Under the pieces are notes generated by a model. It made no database searches. It had not been told where the DNA came from and saw only the letters and a list, made by a program, of their open reading frames with translations. The position numbers and the translations under genes were made by a program. This document shows positions 24,641-34,764 of a stretch of 43,972 bases of DNA, piece by piece. This stretch comes from Pseudomonadales bacterium (GTDB lineage: Bacteria; Pseudomonadota; Gammaproteobacteria; Pseudomonadales; Azotimanducaceae), in contig JANQKS010000062.1 of the NCBI GenBank assembly GCA_028281005.1, positions 1 through 43,972 of the forward strand. Reading direction: 5' to 3'. Each line of letters starts with the position of its first letter. Position 1 is the first letter of the stretch.

Positions 24641-25173
24641 GGCAATTGACGGTATTCCTCCAACGTCAGCTCGTAGAACATGGTGTCCAACCCATGCCAC
24701 TGCCGACGCTCTTTAAAGGACATGCCCAGCCGTTGCAGGACTTGCACTGAACGTTGATTCGGCGTGTCTGTGGCCGCCACGATACGCGCAAACCCGCAAT
24801 CGTCGAAGCCTCTGCGCATCACTTCGCGGGCGCCTTCTTGGCCGTAGCCGTGCCCCCAAAACCGGGGCTGCATCCCCAGTAGCAGCTCCATTTCGCCATC
24901 GCCTTCAAATAGACGGAAGCCGCAGAAACCGACAAAGGCGCCGTCCTGTGGATGGCTGTCATCATCTAAATACATGGCATAAAAGCCAATGCCGTGCTGA
25001 TCAAAACACTGCTGGCTATCGGCAATCATCTGTTCAACTTGCTGCACCGGAATAATGTTGCCTTCAAACAGGTAACGTCGCACTTCCGGATCCACGCTGA
25101 GCTCATGCATCACGTTGACGTGGCCCGCGGCAAGCGGCACTAGCCGCAGTCTTTGCGTGCTTAACTCCCCCAT
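24637..25173 (-). CDS. GNAT-family N-acetyltransferase (RimJ/RimL type)
   Basis: 178 residues. STQRLRLVPLAAGHV, then LFEGDGEMELLLGMQPRFWGHGYGQEGAREVM carries the acetyl-CoA-binding Q/R-x-x-G-x-G/A segment (GHGYGQEGA). It is followed by ARIVAATDTPNQRSVQVLQRLGMSF, the N-x-x-S...LGF signature of GNAT_3 enzymes. The substrate is unknown; it is either a protein N-terminus or a small molecule. It is first in the coupled GNAT-DUF503-membrane protein operon. Confidence 0.85.
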   Translation of the reverse strand: MGELSTQRLRLVPLAAGHVNVMHELSVDPEVRRYLFEGNIIPVQQVEQMIADSQQCFDQHGIGFYAMYLDDDSHPQDGAFVGFCGFRLFEGDGEMELLLGMQPRFWGHGYGQEGAREVMRRGFDDCGFARIVAATDTPNQRSVQVLQRLGMSFKERRQWHGLDTMFYELTLEEYRQLP

Positions 25174-25299
25174 GTTTGGAGTTTGCCATACGCCGAGACA
25201 TAAGCGAACATCTCATAAAGCAGCAAAAAACACCGGTTAACAGGTGTGTTTGCAAAGCATCTTTGCACAGCAACTTTTCACACAGCAAGAGGGGGAACT

Positions 25300-26196
25300 A
25301 TGCGCTTCAGCTTTTGGCCAAATCCAAGCCAATCATTCACAGATGTGTTGGAACTCACCAGTCACGCTGAACAAACGGGCTGGGATGGGGTGTGGTACGC
25401 CGATCATTTTATGCCCAATGCGGAAGACACCTCCGCACCCTGGCCCGAGGCATGGACCACACTGGCGGCCCTCGGTGCGCGTACGGAAAAACTACGTCTG
25501 GGTACCTTGGTGACCGGGAACACTTACCGCCACCCGGCGGTACTCGCCAAAATGGCCGCTACCTTGGATCACATTACCGACGGCCGCGTGGTGTTGGGTC
25601 TGGGCAGCGGCTGGCAGCAGAACGAGCACCAGCAGTATGGCCTTGAGTTTTATACCGTTGCCGAACGTTTGGCCCGTCTCGATGAAGCCTGCCAAGTGAT
25701 CAAGGCGCTGTTTCACGACCAACACGCCAATTTTGCAGGCCAGTTTTATCAGTTAGACAACGCATCCCTTGAGCCGAAGCCAGTGCAACACCCGCTGCCG
25801 TTGTTGATTGGTGGCGGTGGAGAAAAGGTCACGCTGAAGATCACCGCCAAACACGCAGACGAATGGAATGTATGGGGTGATCCCGCGATTCTGCGGCAGA
25901 AGATGGAGATTCTTGACGGCCACTGCAGTGACATCGGCCGGAATCCAAAAGCAATACAGCGCAGCGCGGTGGCGCTGCTGTTTATGAGCGAAGACAACGC
26001 TTTCTTAGAACAGATGCGCAATACGGACTTGCAGCAACCTGCCATCATCGGTACGCCTGCCGAGGTGCGTGATATCGTTACCGAGTACGAATACGCCGGT
26101 GTAGACGAACTCATCGTGCCCGACTTCACCATGGGTAACAAAGAACAAAAGCTAGCCACCATGGATGTCTTCCTGAAAGAAGTGGCCGAACGCTAG
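25300..26196 (+). CDS. Luciferase-like flavin-dependent oxidoreductase (F420-type LLM family)
   Basis: 298 residues from ATG 25300, which follows AGAGGGGG; an upstream in-frame ATG at 25246 lacks such a site. The TIM-barrel pattern of bacterial-luciferase-like monooxygenases is clear: GWDGVWYADHFMP, KLRLGTLVTGNTYRHPAVLAKMAATLDHITDGRVVLGLGSGW, and LPLLIGGGGEKVTLKITAKHADEWN. Close relatives are commonly annotated as F420-dependent, but FMN use is equally possible. No F420 biosynthesis gene is visible here. It is followed by a NUDIX gene after 41 bp. Confidence 0.85.
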   Translation: MRFSFWPNPSQSFTDVLELTSHAEQTGWDGVWYADHFMPNAEDTSAPWPEAWTTLAALGARTEKLRLGTLVTGNTYRHPAVLAKMAATLDHITDGRVVLGLGSGWQQNEHQQYGLEFYTVAERLARLDEACQVIKALFHDQHANFAGQFYQLDNASLEPKPVQHPLPLLIGGGGEKVTLKITAKHADEWNVWGDPAILRQKMEILDGHCSDIGRNPKAIQRSAVALLFMSEDNAFLEQMRNTDLQQPAIIGTPAEVRDIVTEYEYAGVDELIVPDFTMGNKEQKLATMDVFLKEVAER

Positions 26197-26237
26197 CAGC
26201 GACCAGCAGAGCCAACAGAGCCAAAATAGAGAGAAAC

Positions 26238-27053
26238 ATGGGCGAACAAAATCCAGGGCCTGCTCCGGCAGTGCCCGCCGCTACCATATTGCTTTTACGC
26301 CCGGGCGCGGATGGAATGGAAGTGTTTATGGTGGTGCGCCACCATCAAATAGATTTTGCTTCGGGTGCCTTGGTGTTTCCTGGGGGCAAAGCCGACCCAC
26401 AGGACTTTGATGACGCCCTCCTCCCTTATATCGACGGCGCACCTACCGACGCCGCCACGCGCGCCATCCAGGTCAGCGCCATCCGCGAGGCATTTGAAGA
26501 GTGCGGTGTGCTCCTGGCTCGGGAACAAGCGGCCCGTGCGCAAGGCAGCCAAGACCTGGTCTCCGGCGCACGCCTGGTCAAGCTGGAACACTATCGCGAG
26601 CCCCTGAACAGCGGCGCCGTGGCATTGCTGGATTTCTTACGCGACGAACAATTGGTGTTGGCGTGCGACACCTTGGTGCATTTTGCCCACTGGATCACCC
26701 CAGAAATGATGCCTAAACGGTTTGATACCCATTTCTACCTGGCCATGGCGCCGGCAGATCATGTGGCGCTGCACGACGGTTACGAATCCGTTGACTCCGT
26801 GTGGATCAAACCGGCAGATGCGGTGGCTGAAGCCATCGCCGGAACCAAAACCGTGATTTTCCCCACGCTGCGCAACATTGAGATGCTGGCGGAGTCGGCC
26901 ACTCCGGAACAAGCCATTGCCGACGCGCAGGCACGTGACATCGTGCCGGTCCTACCGTGGATGGAGCAACGCGACGGATCTACCTTTTTGTGCATTCCCA
27001 AGGAGGCCGGATACGCCGTGAGCGAAGAAAAGATGCCGGACCGCCCGTCGTGA
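26238..27053 (+). CDS. NUDIX hydrolase (NUDT19-like)
   Basis: 271 residues. The NUDIX core is split by an insertion: VFPGGKADPQDFDDALL ... AIREAFEECGVLLA, the REUxEExGU signature with the metal-binding glutamates present. The N-terminus AATILLLRPGADGMEVFMVVRHH is the usual first strand. A long insertion before the REAFEE helix resembles NUDT19/CoA-diphosphatase-like members. Next to fatty-acid genes downstream, CoA or acyl-CoA cleavage is plausible but unproven. Confidence 0.85.
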   Translation: MGEQNPGPAPAVPAATILLLRPGADGMEVFMVVRHHQIDFASGALVFPGGKADPQDFDDALLPYIDGAPTDAATRAIQVSAIREAFEECGVLLAREQAARAQGSQDLVSGARLVKLEHYREPLNSGAVALLDFLRDEQLVLACDTLVHFAHWITPEMMPKRFDTHFYLAMAPADHVALHDGYESVDSVWIKPADAVAEAIAGTKTVIFPTLRNIEMLAESATPEQAIADAQARDIVPVLPWMEQRDGSTFLCIPKEAGYAVSEEKMPDRPS

Positions 27054-27146
27054 CTCGGCCGTGCTCGCTGCGGTCTTGGCCCTGGAAACACCGTGAGATT
27101 TGGACCCAACCCACTCTATAACCCCTCCTCAATATAAGGATTAATC

Positions 27147-27938
27147 ATGTCTGACGATGCAGTGTTGTACGACGTCACCGACCATGTCGCCACCATCACT
27201 TTTAACCGCCCGGAACAGCAGAACACCATCTCCAGCGAGATGCTGGACAGCCTCACAGAGATGCTGCTGCAAGCCGATGCCGATGTGGATGTGCGCGCCA
27301 TTGTGATCACCGGCAGCGGCAAGTTTTTCTGCGCCGGGCTGGATTTGCGCGGCAGCGACATCACCAACAATCTGAGCGAAGGCAATCGACAGCCCGCTAA
27401 TCTAGACCTGCGCAACACGCCACCCACCGTGTTACACAACCTGGACACCCCCACCATTGCCGCGATTAATGGCTCCGCTGCCGGTTACGGTATGGATCTG
27501 GCGTTGGGTTGCGACATTCGCATCATGGCCGACACCGCCAAGCTGGCAGCGGCGTTTACCGCGCGCGGCGTGGTGCCAGAATCTGGCGGCACCTGGATTC
27601 TGCCGCGACTGATTGGCTGGTCTAAGGCATCAGAAATTATCTTTACCGGCAAAACCTTAACTGCCGCCGAGTGTGAAGAAATGGGCCTGGTCTCAAGGGT
27701 AGTCAACAACAACGAAGTGTTGGCGGAGACCATCGAGATGGGTAAGGCTATTGCTAAAAACGCCCCGTTAGCGGTCCAGGCCTCCAAACGTATGATGCGC
27801 ATGGGGATGAACGAAAACTTTAACGACCACGTCCATCACGTGTTTTTGCAGCTGCTGCCTTTGTTTCAATCTGACGACTTTAAAGAAGGTATGGCGTCGT
27901 TCTTGGAGAAACGTGCACCAGATTTCAAAGGCAGATAG
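27147..27938 (+). CDS. Enoyl-CoA hydratase/isomerase
   Basis: 263 residues, with AGGA seven bases before the ATG. Crotonase motifs: KFFCAGLDLRGSD (oxyanion loop 1), IAAINGSAAGYGMDLALGCDIRIM (loop 2), RGVVPESGGTWILPRLIG with one acidic catalytic residue (VPESG). The missing first glutamate suggests isomerase or a single-Glu hydratase. It lies 75 bp upstream of the thiolase on the same strand, so it probably forms a beta-oxidation operon with it. Confidence 0.88.
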   Translation: MSDDAVLYDVTDHVATITFNRPEQQNTISSEMLDSLTEMLLQADADVDVRAIVITGSGKFFCAGLDLRGSDITNNLSEGNRQPANLDLRNTPPTVLHNLDTPTIAAINGSAAGYGMDLALGCDIRIMADTAKLAAAFTARGVVPESGGTWILPRLIGWSKASEIIFTGKTLTAAECEEMGLVSRVVNNNEVLAETIEMGKAIAKNAPLAVQASKRMMRMGMNENFNDHVHHVFLQLLPLFQSDDFKEGMASFLEKRAPDFKGR

Positions 27939-28013
27939 CGCTGTCTTTTTTCGCTAGAATGCCCGCTCGCTAAAACTGACATAGCCAATAAATTTCAATT
28001 AGAGGGACAAACC

Positions 28014-29244
<1,231 letters not shown>

Positions 29245-29252
<8 letters not shown>

Positions 29253-29982
29253 CACACCTGTTCGCTTAAATAGAGGCTTCTATGGGGCATATCGAGCATA
29301 TGGAGCCCAAATCAAAGCCACCCTTGCGGTGGCTTTGTGCTTTTTGGCCGCTGCCTGCGAAGACCAGCAGGTCAAACTTGAACAACAAAGCTTAAGTTTT
29401 GTTGGCGAATGGTTTGCCCAAGCCAGCGCCGGTGTCCGCGACGATAGCTTGTGCCACGGTCTGGGGACGTTAAAACACCCTGAAATCAGCTGTGCGGAAA
29501 TGTTGGAGCACGCCAGCCGTGTCGCAGCCGACAGCCGTGAAGTCACCTCGCTTAAACCCATGGATTGTTTCGCGGGGGTCTGCGGTGAGTTTGTGGAAAT
29601 CACCTTCAGCAGCCGCGACCAAGCCGGCAACCCACTGGATGAAACCGCCTTGCTCAAACGCGACAACGGCACCCTGCGCATGTATTGGTATCGCTCAGAC
29701 ACTTTACTGGGCCTGCTACGCAGCAACGACGAAGAAGCCATCGAGGCAAAGGAATCCATCCAGCTTGCTTATGATGAGATGACGACGCGCTACCCCAGCC
29801 TTTACAGCTACCCGCCGTGTTATCGGGTACGTCCGTCCAGCTCCACGCTAGTAGGGGAACTCATGGAAAAAGACAACATGGATGTCGCCAGTGTGGAACA
29901 ATTGGCCGACAGCTGCGGCGAGGCGTTCTGTTTTGCCTTAGTGGGCAACAAGATCGCTACGCTGTGTCCCAAATCTGATTGA
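29245..29982 (+). CDS. Lipoprotein, unknown function
   Basis: About 245 residues. The signal peptide KATLAVALCFLAAAC ends in a lipobox (LAAAC), so the mature protein is lipid-anchored at a Cys. It has many cysteines (LCHGLG, ISCAEML, MDCFAGVCGEF, PPCYRV, DSCGEAFC), suggesting disulfides. There is no ATG: the only suitable start is GTG 29245, overlapping the thiolase stop by eight bases, which leaves a long n-region of about 24 residues. A strong hairpin lies within the signal-peptide codons. No family is recognised. Confidence 0.6.
29314..29345 (+). terminator. Intrinsic terminator-like hairpin inside the lipoprotein signal region
   Basis: Nine-bp perfect stem AAAGCCACC/GGTGGCTTT with a five-base loop (CTTGC), followed four bases later by TTTTT. 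It is well placed to end the hydratase-thiolase transcript, but it lies inside the apparent signal-peptide codons of the downstream lipoprotein. Confidence 0.6.
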
Positions 29983-29994
29983 GGCGAGCCCCGG

Positions 29995-30636
29995 TTACGG
30001 CTGCAGACGTTCTATCAGCCAGCCGGCGTCTTGGGCAACGTAACAGAATCGGTCATGCAAACGCCCCTCTCGCCCCTGCCAGAATTCGAAGCGCGTAGGT
30101 GACAGGCAATAACCGCCCCACTGCTGCGGGGCCGGCACGACACCATCCGGATATTGCGCAGACAATTTAGCCACCGCTTGTTCCAGGGTTGGCCGATCAG
30201 CCACCGCGGCAGATTGGTGACTCGCCGCGGCCGCCAGCTGACTGTCCGGCGGACGCGACGCAAAGTAGTCGGCGGATTCAGCACGAGATATCTTCTCTAC
30301 CGTGCCGCTGATCCGCACCTGACGTTCGAACTCTCGCCAGTAGAACAGCAATGCTGCCTGGGGATTAGCCGCAAGGTCCGCGCCTTTAAGGCTGCGGTAG
30401 TCAGTAAACCAGGTGAAGCCGCGGTCGGAGTAGCCTTTAAGCAAAACAATGCGATTGGAAGGCATGCCCTGCGGGTCTGCCGTTGCCAGCGCCATCGCGG
30501 TGGCGTCCGTAAGCTGCGCCTCAAGCGCCGCATCTAACCATGCCTTAAACTGGTCCAGTGGATCTGCGGCAAGATCGCCGCGGCGCAGGGCGCCATGTGC
30601 GTATTCACGCCGGTTGTGGTTCTGATCTTGGCTCAC
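29995..30636 (-). CDS. pdxH: Pyridoxamine 5'-phosphate oxidase
   Basis: 213 residues, GTG start preceded by AAGGATA. PdxH pattern: REYAHGALRRGDL at the N-terminus, AMALATADPQGMPSNRIVLLKGY, FTDYRSLKGADLAANPQAALLFYW and FERQVRISGTVEKI (FMN phosphate contacts), SQLAAAASHQS, then WGGYCLSPTRFEFWQGREGRLHDRF (PLP contacts) and the C-terminal RLQP. It oxidises PNP/PMP to PLP with FMN and O2 in the cytosol. Length and all motifs are canonical. Confidence 0.97.
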   Translation of the reverse strand: MSQDQNHNRREYAHGALRRGDLAADPLDQFKAWLDAALEAQLTDATAMALATADPQGMPSNRIVLLKGYSDRGFTWFTDYRSLKGADLAANPQAALLFYWREFERQVRISGTVEKISRAESADYFASRPPDSQLAAAASHQSAAVADRPTLEQAVAKLSAQYPDGVVPAPQQWGGYCLSPTRFEFWQGREGRLHDRFCYVAQDAGWLIERLQP

Positions 30637-30674
30637 CGTGTATCCTTAAAACTACTTCGCCAACGGTACATACC

Positions 30675-31757
30675 ATGTTTCTCATCGACAGCCTATATCA
30701 AGCCAATCCCGGATTGCGTTCACGTTCCATTTGTTTTGAAAATCCCACCGGCGCCAGCGGTGCCGGAGGACAAGCCGCAAGCCCCCTAGGCCCGGGCCGC
30801 AAAGGTGATCCGGCAAGGGTGGTGGCCGCCGGTGAGGAGGTTTGTTTGGCAGACATCCAAGGACCAGGCACCCTCCGCCATATTTGGATGACAACGTTAC
30901 CCACGCGCACCCTACTGCGTGGTGTGCTGATCAGAATCTTCTGGGAAGGTGCGGACTTCCCCTCTTTGGAACTACCACTGGGCGAATTTTTTGGCTTTGC
31001 CCACGGCTCCACAGCGTCGTTTCAAACCGCTTTACACAGCGTGGGTGAGCGCTACGGCATGAACAGTTTTATACCGATGCCTTTTCTACAGCGCGCGCGT
31101 ATCGAGTTGCACAATCAAACCGCCAAACCCATGACCTTGTTTTATCAAATCGATTACACCTTGGAGGATGCACACCCACACAACGTCGGGCGCCTGCACG
31201 GGGTCTTTTCGCGCGCCAACCCCACCCAGCTGGGTGAAGATTTTGAGCTGCTGCCCAGCCGCGCGGGGAGCGGACGTTTCCTAGGTACCGTGATTGGCAT
31301 CCGGCCGTTGGCCGACGATTGGTGGGGTGAAGGCGAGATCAAATTTTATCTCGATGACGACGATGTTTTACCTACCATCGTCGGCACTGGCTCAGAAGAC
31401 TACGTGGGTTTGTCTTGGGGCATTCAACAAACACCGTTTCTGTACTTGGGCGCAAATCGCGTGGACAACCCCAGCGGCAGCCATACCGGAGCGGTCTCTA
31501 TGTACCGTTGGCACCTGCACGATCCGATCTATTGGCAAACCCAGGCACGTATCACCATGCAGCAAATTGGGCACGCCGGTGAATCCCCGAATTTACAGGC
31601 TTACAAAGAAAACTTGTTTGAACGTCAGGACGACTGGTCAGCGGCCAGTTTTTGGTACAGCGATGCATTAGCACCTCTACCGCATTGCCCTGACATCGCG
31701 GCTAGGGTGGAGCATCTGCCGCCGGTGGTTGGCTCCGGTAACGCCACACCTCCGTAA
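30675..31757 (+). CDS. DUF2961 (GH172-like) protein
   Basis: 360 residues from ATG 30675. DUF2961 features: SICFENPTGASGAGGQAA near the N-terminus, IQGPGTLRHIWMT, LELPLGEFFGFAHG, DYVGLSWGIQQTPFLYLG and VSMYRWHLHDPIYW. Characterised members of this jelly-roll family (GH172) act on fructofuranosides and arabinofuranosides; the conserved Glu residues needed for that (FENPTGAS, GTGSEDY) are visible. No signal peptide, so it is intracellular or an outlier. Its 3' end overlaps the convergent MFS gene by 56 bp. Confidence 0.8.
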   Translation: MFLIDSLYQANPGLRSRSICFENPTGASGAGGQAASPLGPGRKGDPARVVAAGEEVCLADIQGPGTLRHIWMTTLPTRTLLRGVLIRIFWEGADFPSLELPLGEFFGFAHGSTASFQTALHSVGERYGMNSFIPMPFLQRARIELHNQTAKPMTLFYQIDYTLEDAHPHNVGRLHGVFSRANPTQLGEDFELLPSRAGSGRFLGTVIGIRPLADDWWGEGEIKFYLDDDDVLPTIVGTGSEDYVGLSWGIQQTPFLYLGANRVDNPSGSHTGAVSMYRWHLHDPIYWQTQARITMQQIGHAGESPNLQAYKENLFERQDDWSAASFWYSDALAPLPHCPDIAARVEHLPPVVGSGNATPP

Positions 31758-32943
31758 ACCAGGCGCCGTAAGCACACAATAGGGCAGACAGCACCATGGC
31801 TGGCCACAGGGCGTTGAGCGTCCCAACAGTTTCAATTAGCCAGCCTAATACCACCGCGCCAATAGGGGCACTGCCGACTAAGCCGATGGTAAACACCGAC
31901 AAGATCCGGCCGCGAAACTCCGGCTGGGCAGACTCTTGCACGATGGTTCGCGCCAGATTGCTGGTAATCCCCATGTTTAAACCCCAACCAAAGGTACCGA
32001 GGATCAGCAGCCACCAATCGCCGCGCACATAAATCATCAGCAGCACCACAATGCGCGTCAGCTGCATGAGAAGAAACACGCGCCCGGGACGCACCAGCGG
32101 CATAAAACGCAACAACACCACATTCGACACTGCAGCACCGGCAAAAAACACCGCCATCAACGCTGACAGTATGAACGCATCGCCGTCATAGACGCGTTTC
32201 ACCACAAAGGGGAATACCGTCATAAAGGAACCGGCGTTAAAAATGGAAGACGCAAAGTTGATCACCAACACGTTGAAGATCACCTTGCTGCGATAAGTCG
32301 CGCGTAAGCCTTCCATGATGCCGGCCACGGCGCTGCTTGGCCCCTGGCTGGGTAACGGCGCAACTTTATGCACGCGTGTCATCGCCCAACCGGCCAAGCC
32401 GATGGCAAGCCCTTGCGCCAGCAGCACCGGCGCGATGCCGATGCGGTCCATTTGCCCGGCCAGACCCAAGGCGATCACTTGCACCACAAAGCCGGAGATC
32501 GTGGCTGCAGTGACCCCCTGTTGTACTTGGCTGCCGCTGACCCGGTTCAAAATGGCTTGTTGTGCCGGCGACGAATAGGCCTGCACAAAACTAATCCCTA
32601 AACCCCACACCACAACACTCCACACAGCAAACTGCTGGGTGTATTCCATCAGCACAAGAAACAAGGGAAAGACGGGCGCGATGAGATACAGGGTGATTAA
32701 AAAGTTACGCGGATCCGTACGATCCGCTCTGGCGCCGCCGAGTAGGATCAGCACCACACCCGGCACACCAATGAGGGCCTGGATTAAGCCCACCTGATTC
32801 GCCGGCAGCAATAAAATGCCGATGAGCATCCAGTTCAGCAGCAACTGCTGCATGGACAATCCCATGCCGGACAGCGCCGTCCCGCCAAGATAGGCTCGGA
32901 ATTGTGGAATCCGCCAAATAGAAGTTGCGGCTGTTTGCGTCAC
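31702..32943 (-). CDS. MFS transporter
   Basis: 413 residues with about twelve membrane segments. The loop motif GGARADRTDPRNFLI after the second helix and the repeated VxxxGLxxxF patterns are typical of MFS_3/enterobactin-exporter-like carriers. GTG start at 32943 with GGGGGG upstream. Its substrate is unknown; members of this subgroup are mostly drug or metabolite exporters. It is convergent with the DUF2961 gene and divergent from the pentapeptide-repeat gene. Confidence 0.85.
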   Translation of the reverse strand: MTQTAATSIWRIPQFRAYLGGTALSGMGLSMQQLLLNWMLIGILLLPANQVGLIQALIGVPGVVLILLGGARADRTDPRNFLITLYLIAPVFPLFLVLMEYTQQFAVWSVVVWGLGISFVQAYSSPAQQAILNRVSGSQVQQGVTAATISGFVVQVIALGLAGQMDRIGIAPVLLAQGLAIGLAGWAMTRVHKVAPLPSQGPSSAVAGIMEGLRATYRSKVIFNVLVINFASSIFNAGSFMTVFPFVVKRVYDGDAFILSALMAVFFAGAAVSNVVLLRFMPLVRPGRVFLLMQLTRIVVLLMIYVRGDWWLLILGTFGWGLNMGITSNLARTIVQESAQPEFRGRILSVFTIGLVGSAPIGAVVLGWLIETVGTLNALWPAMVLSALLCAYGAWFTEVWRYRSQPPAADAPP

Positions 32944-33009
32944 TGACCCCCCAAGCGGCTAGTATCCCACAAGCCGCCCGGCTTTGTGGTTTTGTGGTAT
33001 AGAAGATTC

Positions 33010-33699
33010 ATGACTACACCTGCACAACCAGTGAGCGGCGAAACCTACGACCAGCTCGACTTCAGTGGCGCTGATTTATCCGGCGCGGAGCTGAATGATT
33101 GTGTGTTTACCAATTGCCGCTTTGCCGGGACAAGTTTTCGTGCCGCAGACTTATCCCGCAGTGAGTTTGAACATTGTCAGTTCAACGATGAGCAATCTGA
33201 GCAACCCGCCGATTTTAGCCAGGCCGAGCTGCGCGAAGTGTTGTTTAGCCGTTGCAATCTCACCGTGGTGGATTTTGTGCGCGCCAAAGGTTACGAGCTG
33301 ACCTTTGAGAATTGCCAATTACAGGGCGCTGACCTGTCCAAGGCGGATTTCCGCATGCCGTTTGGCAACAGCAACGAGCTGAACGCCTTCACCATGCGCG
33401 ATTGCAACTTTTCTTTCGGTAACCTGGCGAATACTTATCTGCAAGGCTGCACGTTATGCGGCTGCCGCTTAATCGAAGCCTGTTTGGATTACTGTGATCT
33501 CAGTGAAGCTGACTTAAGCGGCAGTGAGTTGCATAACCTCCATGCCACCGGCCTCACTTTACGGGGCGCGGATTTGCGCGGCGCAACCTTTAACAATATT
33601 AATCCGCGCGAGATCGACCTGACCGGCACAAAAATCTACTTCAGCCAGCTGAGTTTGTTGTTAGAACCATTGGGCATAGAGGTGGAGGACGACCCCTGA
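33010..33699 (+). CDS. Pentapeptide-repeat protein
   Basis: 229 residues made largely of A(D/N)LXX-type pentapeptides: LDFSGADLSGAELNDCVFTN, CRFAGTSFRAADLSR, QGADLSKADF, LSEADLSGSELHNL, LTLRGADLRGATF. These fold as a right-handed quadrilateral beta-helix. Some members (Qnr, MfpA) mimic DNA and protect gyrase; most have no known role. The size and the single central break resemble Qnr-like proteins, but no functional call is possible by eye. Confidence 0.9.
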   Translation: MTTPAQPVSGETYDQLDFSGADLSGAELNDCVFTNCRFAGTSFRAADLSRSEFEHCQFNDEQSEQPADFSQAELREVLFSRCNLTVVDFVRAKGYELTFENCQLQGADLSKADFRMPFGNSNELNAFTMRDCNFSFGNLANTYLQGCTLCGCRLIEACLDYCDLSEADLSGSELHNLHATGLTLRGADLRGATFNNINPREIDLTGTKIYFSQLSLLLEPLGIEVEDDP

Positions 33700-33729
33700 G
33701 AGCGCCCTCCTCTAGAGCGTGACAGCGTG

Positions 33730-34461
33730 TTACTTAATCTCCAGTAACTCCACTTCAAAGACTAAAGTTGCGCCCGGTTTAATGTCTGCCCCAGCGCCGC
33801 GGTCCCCGTAGGCCAGTTCCGGCGGTATGACTAAGCGCCACTTTGAGCCTACTGCCATCAACTGCAATGCTTCCGTCCAACCGGAAATCACACCGTTAAC
33901 GGGAAAACTGGCGGGTTGGCCGCGATCGACCGAACTGTCGAACACAGTGCCGTCCACCAAGGTGCCATGGTAGTGGGTGCTGACGGTATCGGTGGCTTTC
34001 GGTTTCGGACCGGAGCCTTCAGTCAACACTTCGTAGAGCAAGCCCGAAGGGAGCGCAACGACCCCTGCTTTTTGTGCATACTCGGCGCGGAATTCGTCAC
34101 CGTCGCGGCGTATCCCCTCACTGGCTTCGGCGGCCTTAGCATTGATGGCATTTTGCAAAGCTTGCATCAAGCGGCCTTGATCACCGGCGGCAACCACGCT
34201 GTCCGCCCCGGCTACATAATCGGACACACCCTGCACAAAGGCTTGCATATCCAAGGCACCGGAGGTTTGTTGCGCCAAACCTTGCGCACGTTGATAACCC
34301 AGTAAGTAGCTTGCTTCTTTTATCTCTGTATCCAATTCCACGACTACCTTAGCCCCCGCTGCGGGGTCTTCGTTTTGGGCCTGGGCAGACTGGTCGCAGC
34401 CCGCCAAGACAAGTGTTAAGCAAACGCCGGCTGCAGCAAGCGAAAGAGCGTTATTTTTCAA
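33730..34461 (-). CDS. FKBP-type peptidyl-prolyl isomerase lipoprotein
   Basis: 243 residues from TTG 34461, with AAGGA eight bases upstream. This start yields a proper lipoprotein signal, LKNNALSLAAAGVCLTLVLAGC, while longer in-frame starts up to 34563 would bury it. An N-terminal FkpA/Mip-like dimerisation segment (EIKEASYLLGYQRAQGLAQQ, FVQGVSDYVAG) is followed by the FKBP domain (DTVSTHYHGTLVDGTVFDSS, INGW-like VISGWTEALQLMAVGSKWRL, IPPELAYGDRGAG, LVFEVELLEIK). It is a periplasm-facing, probably outer-membrane folding catalyst. Confidence 0.9.
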   Translation of the reverse strand: MKNNALSLAAAGVCLTLVLAGCDQSAQAQNEDPAAGAKVVVELDTEIKEASYLLGYQRAQGLAQQTSGALDMQAFVQGVSDYVAGADSVVAAGDQGRLMQALQNAINAKAAEASEGIRRDGDEFRAEYAQKAGVVALPSGLLYEVLTEGSGPKPKATDTVSTHYHGTLVDGTVFDSSVDRGQPASFPVNGVISGWTEALQLMAVGSKWRLVIPPELAYGDRGAGADIKPGATLVFEVELLEIK

Positions 34462-34764
34462 TTCACAGATCCTTAACGTCGTCTGATAGTGGGCTTCAAA
34501 TAGTGTTGAAGCATCGGTTGCGGTGGCCATTACTACCGGGTTACATTCTCCACACAGTGCCATACCATGGCTTTGGTAATCTGCTTAGGAGAGTTACTGG
34601 GGGTCTCCTTAAGCACACTGCTAGGGAACTGACACGGATTCCAACCAGTCATATATACGTGTGAGGCGCAAATGCGCGTTCACCGTGCTAGTAAGGTATG
34701 CATGGTAACAGACGGGCATACAAATAGCGGGGAATTTGTGTCGTTGAAGAGGTATCGATAAGAC

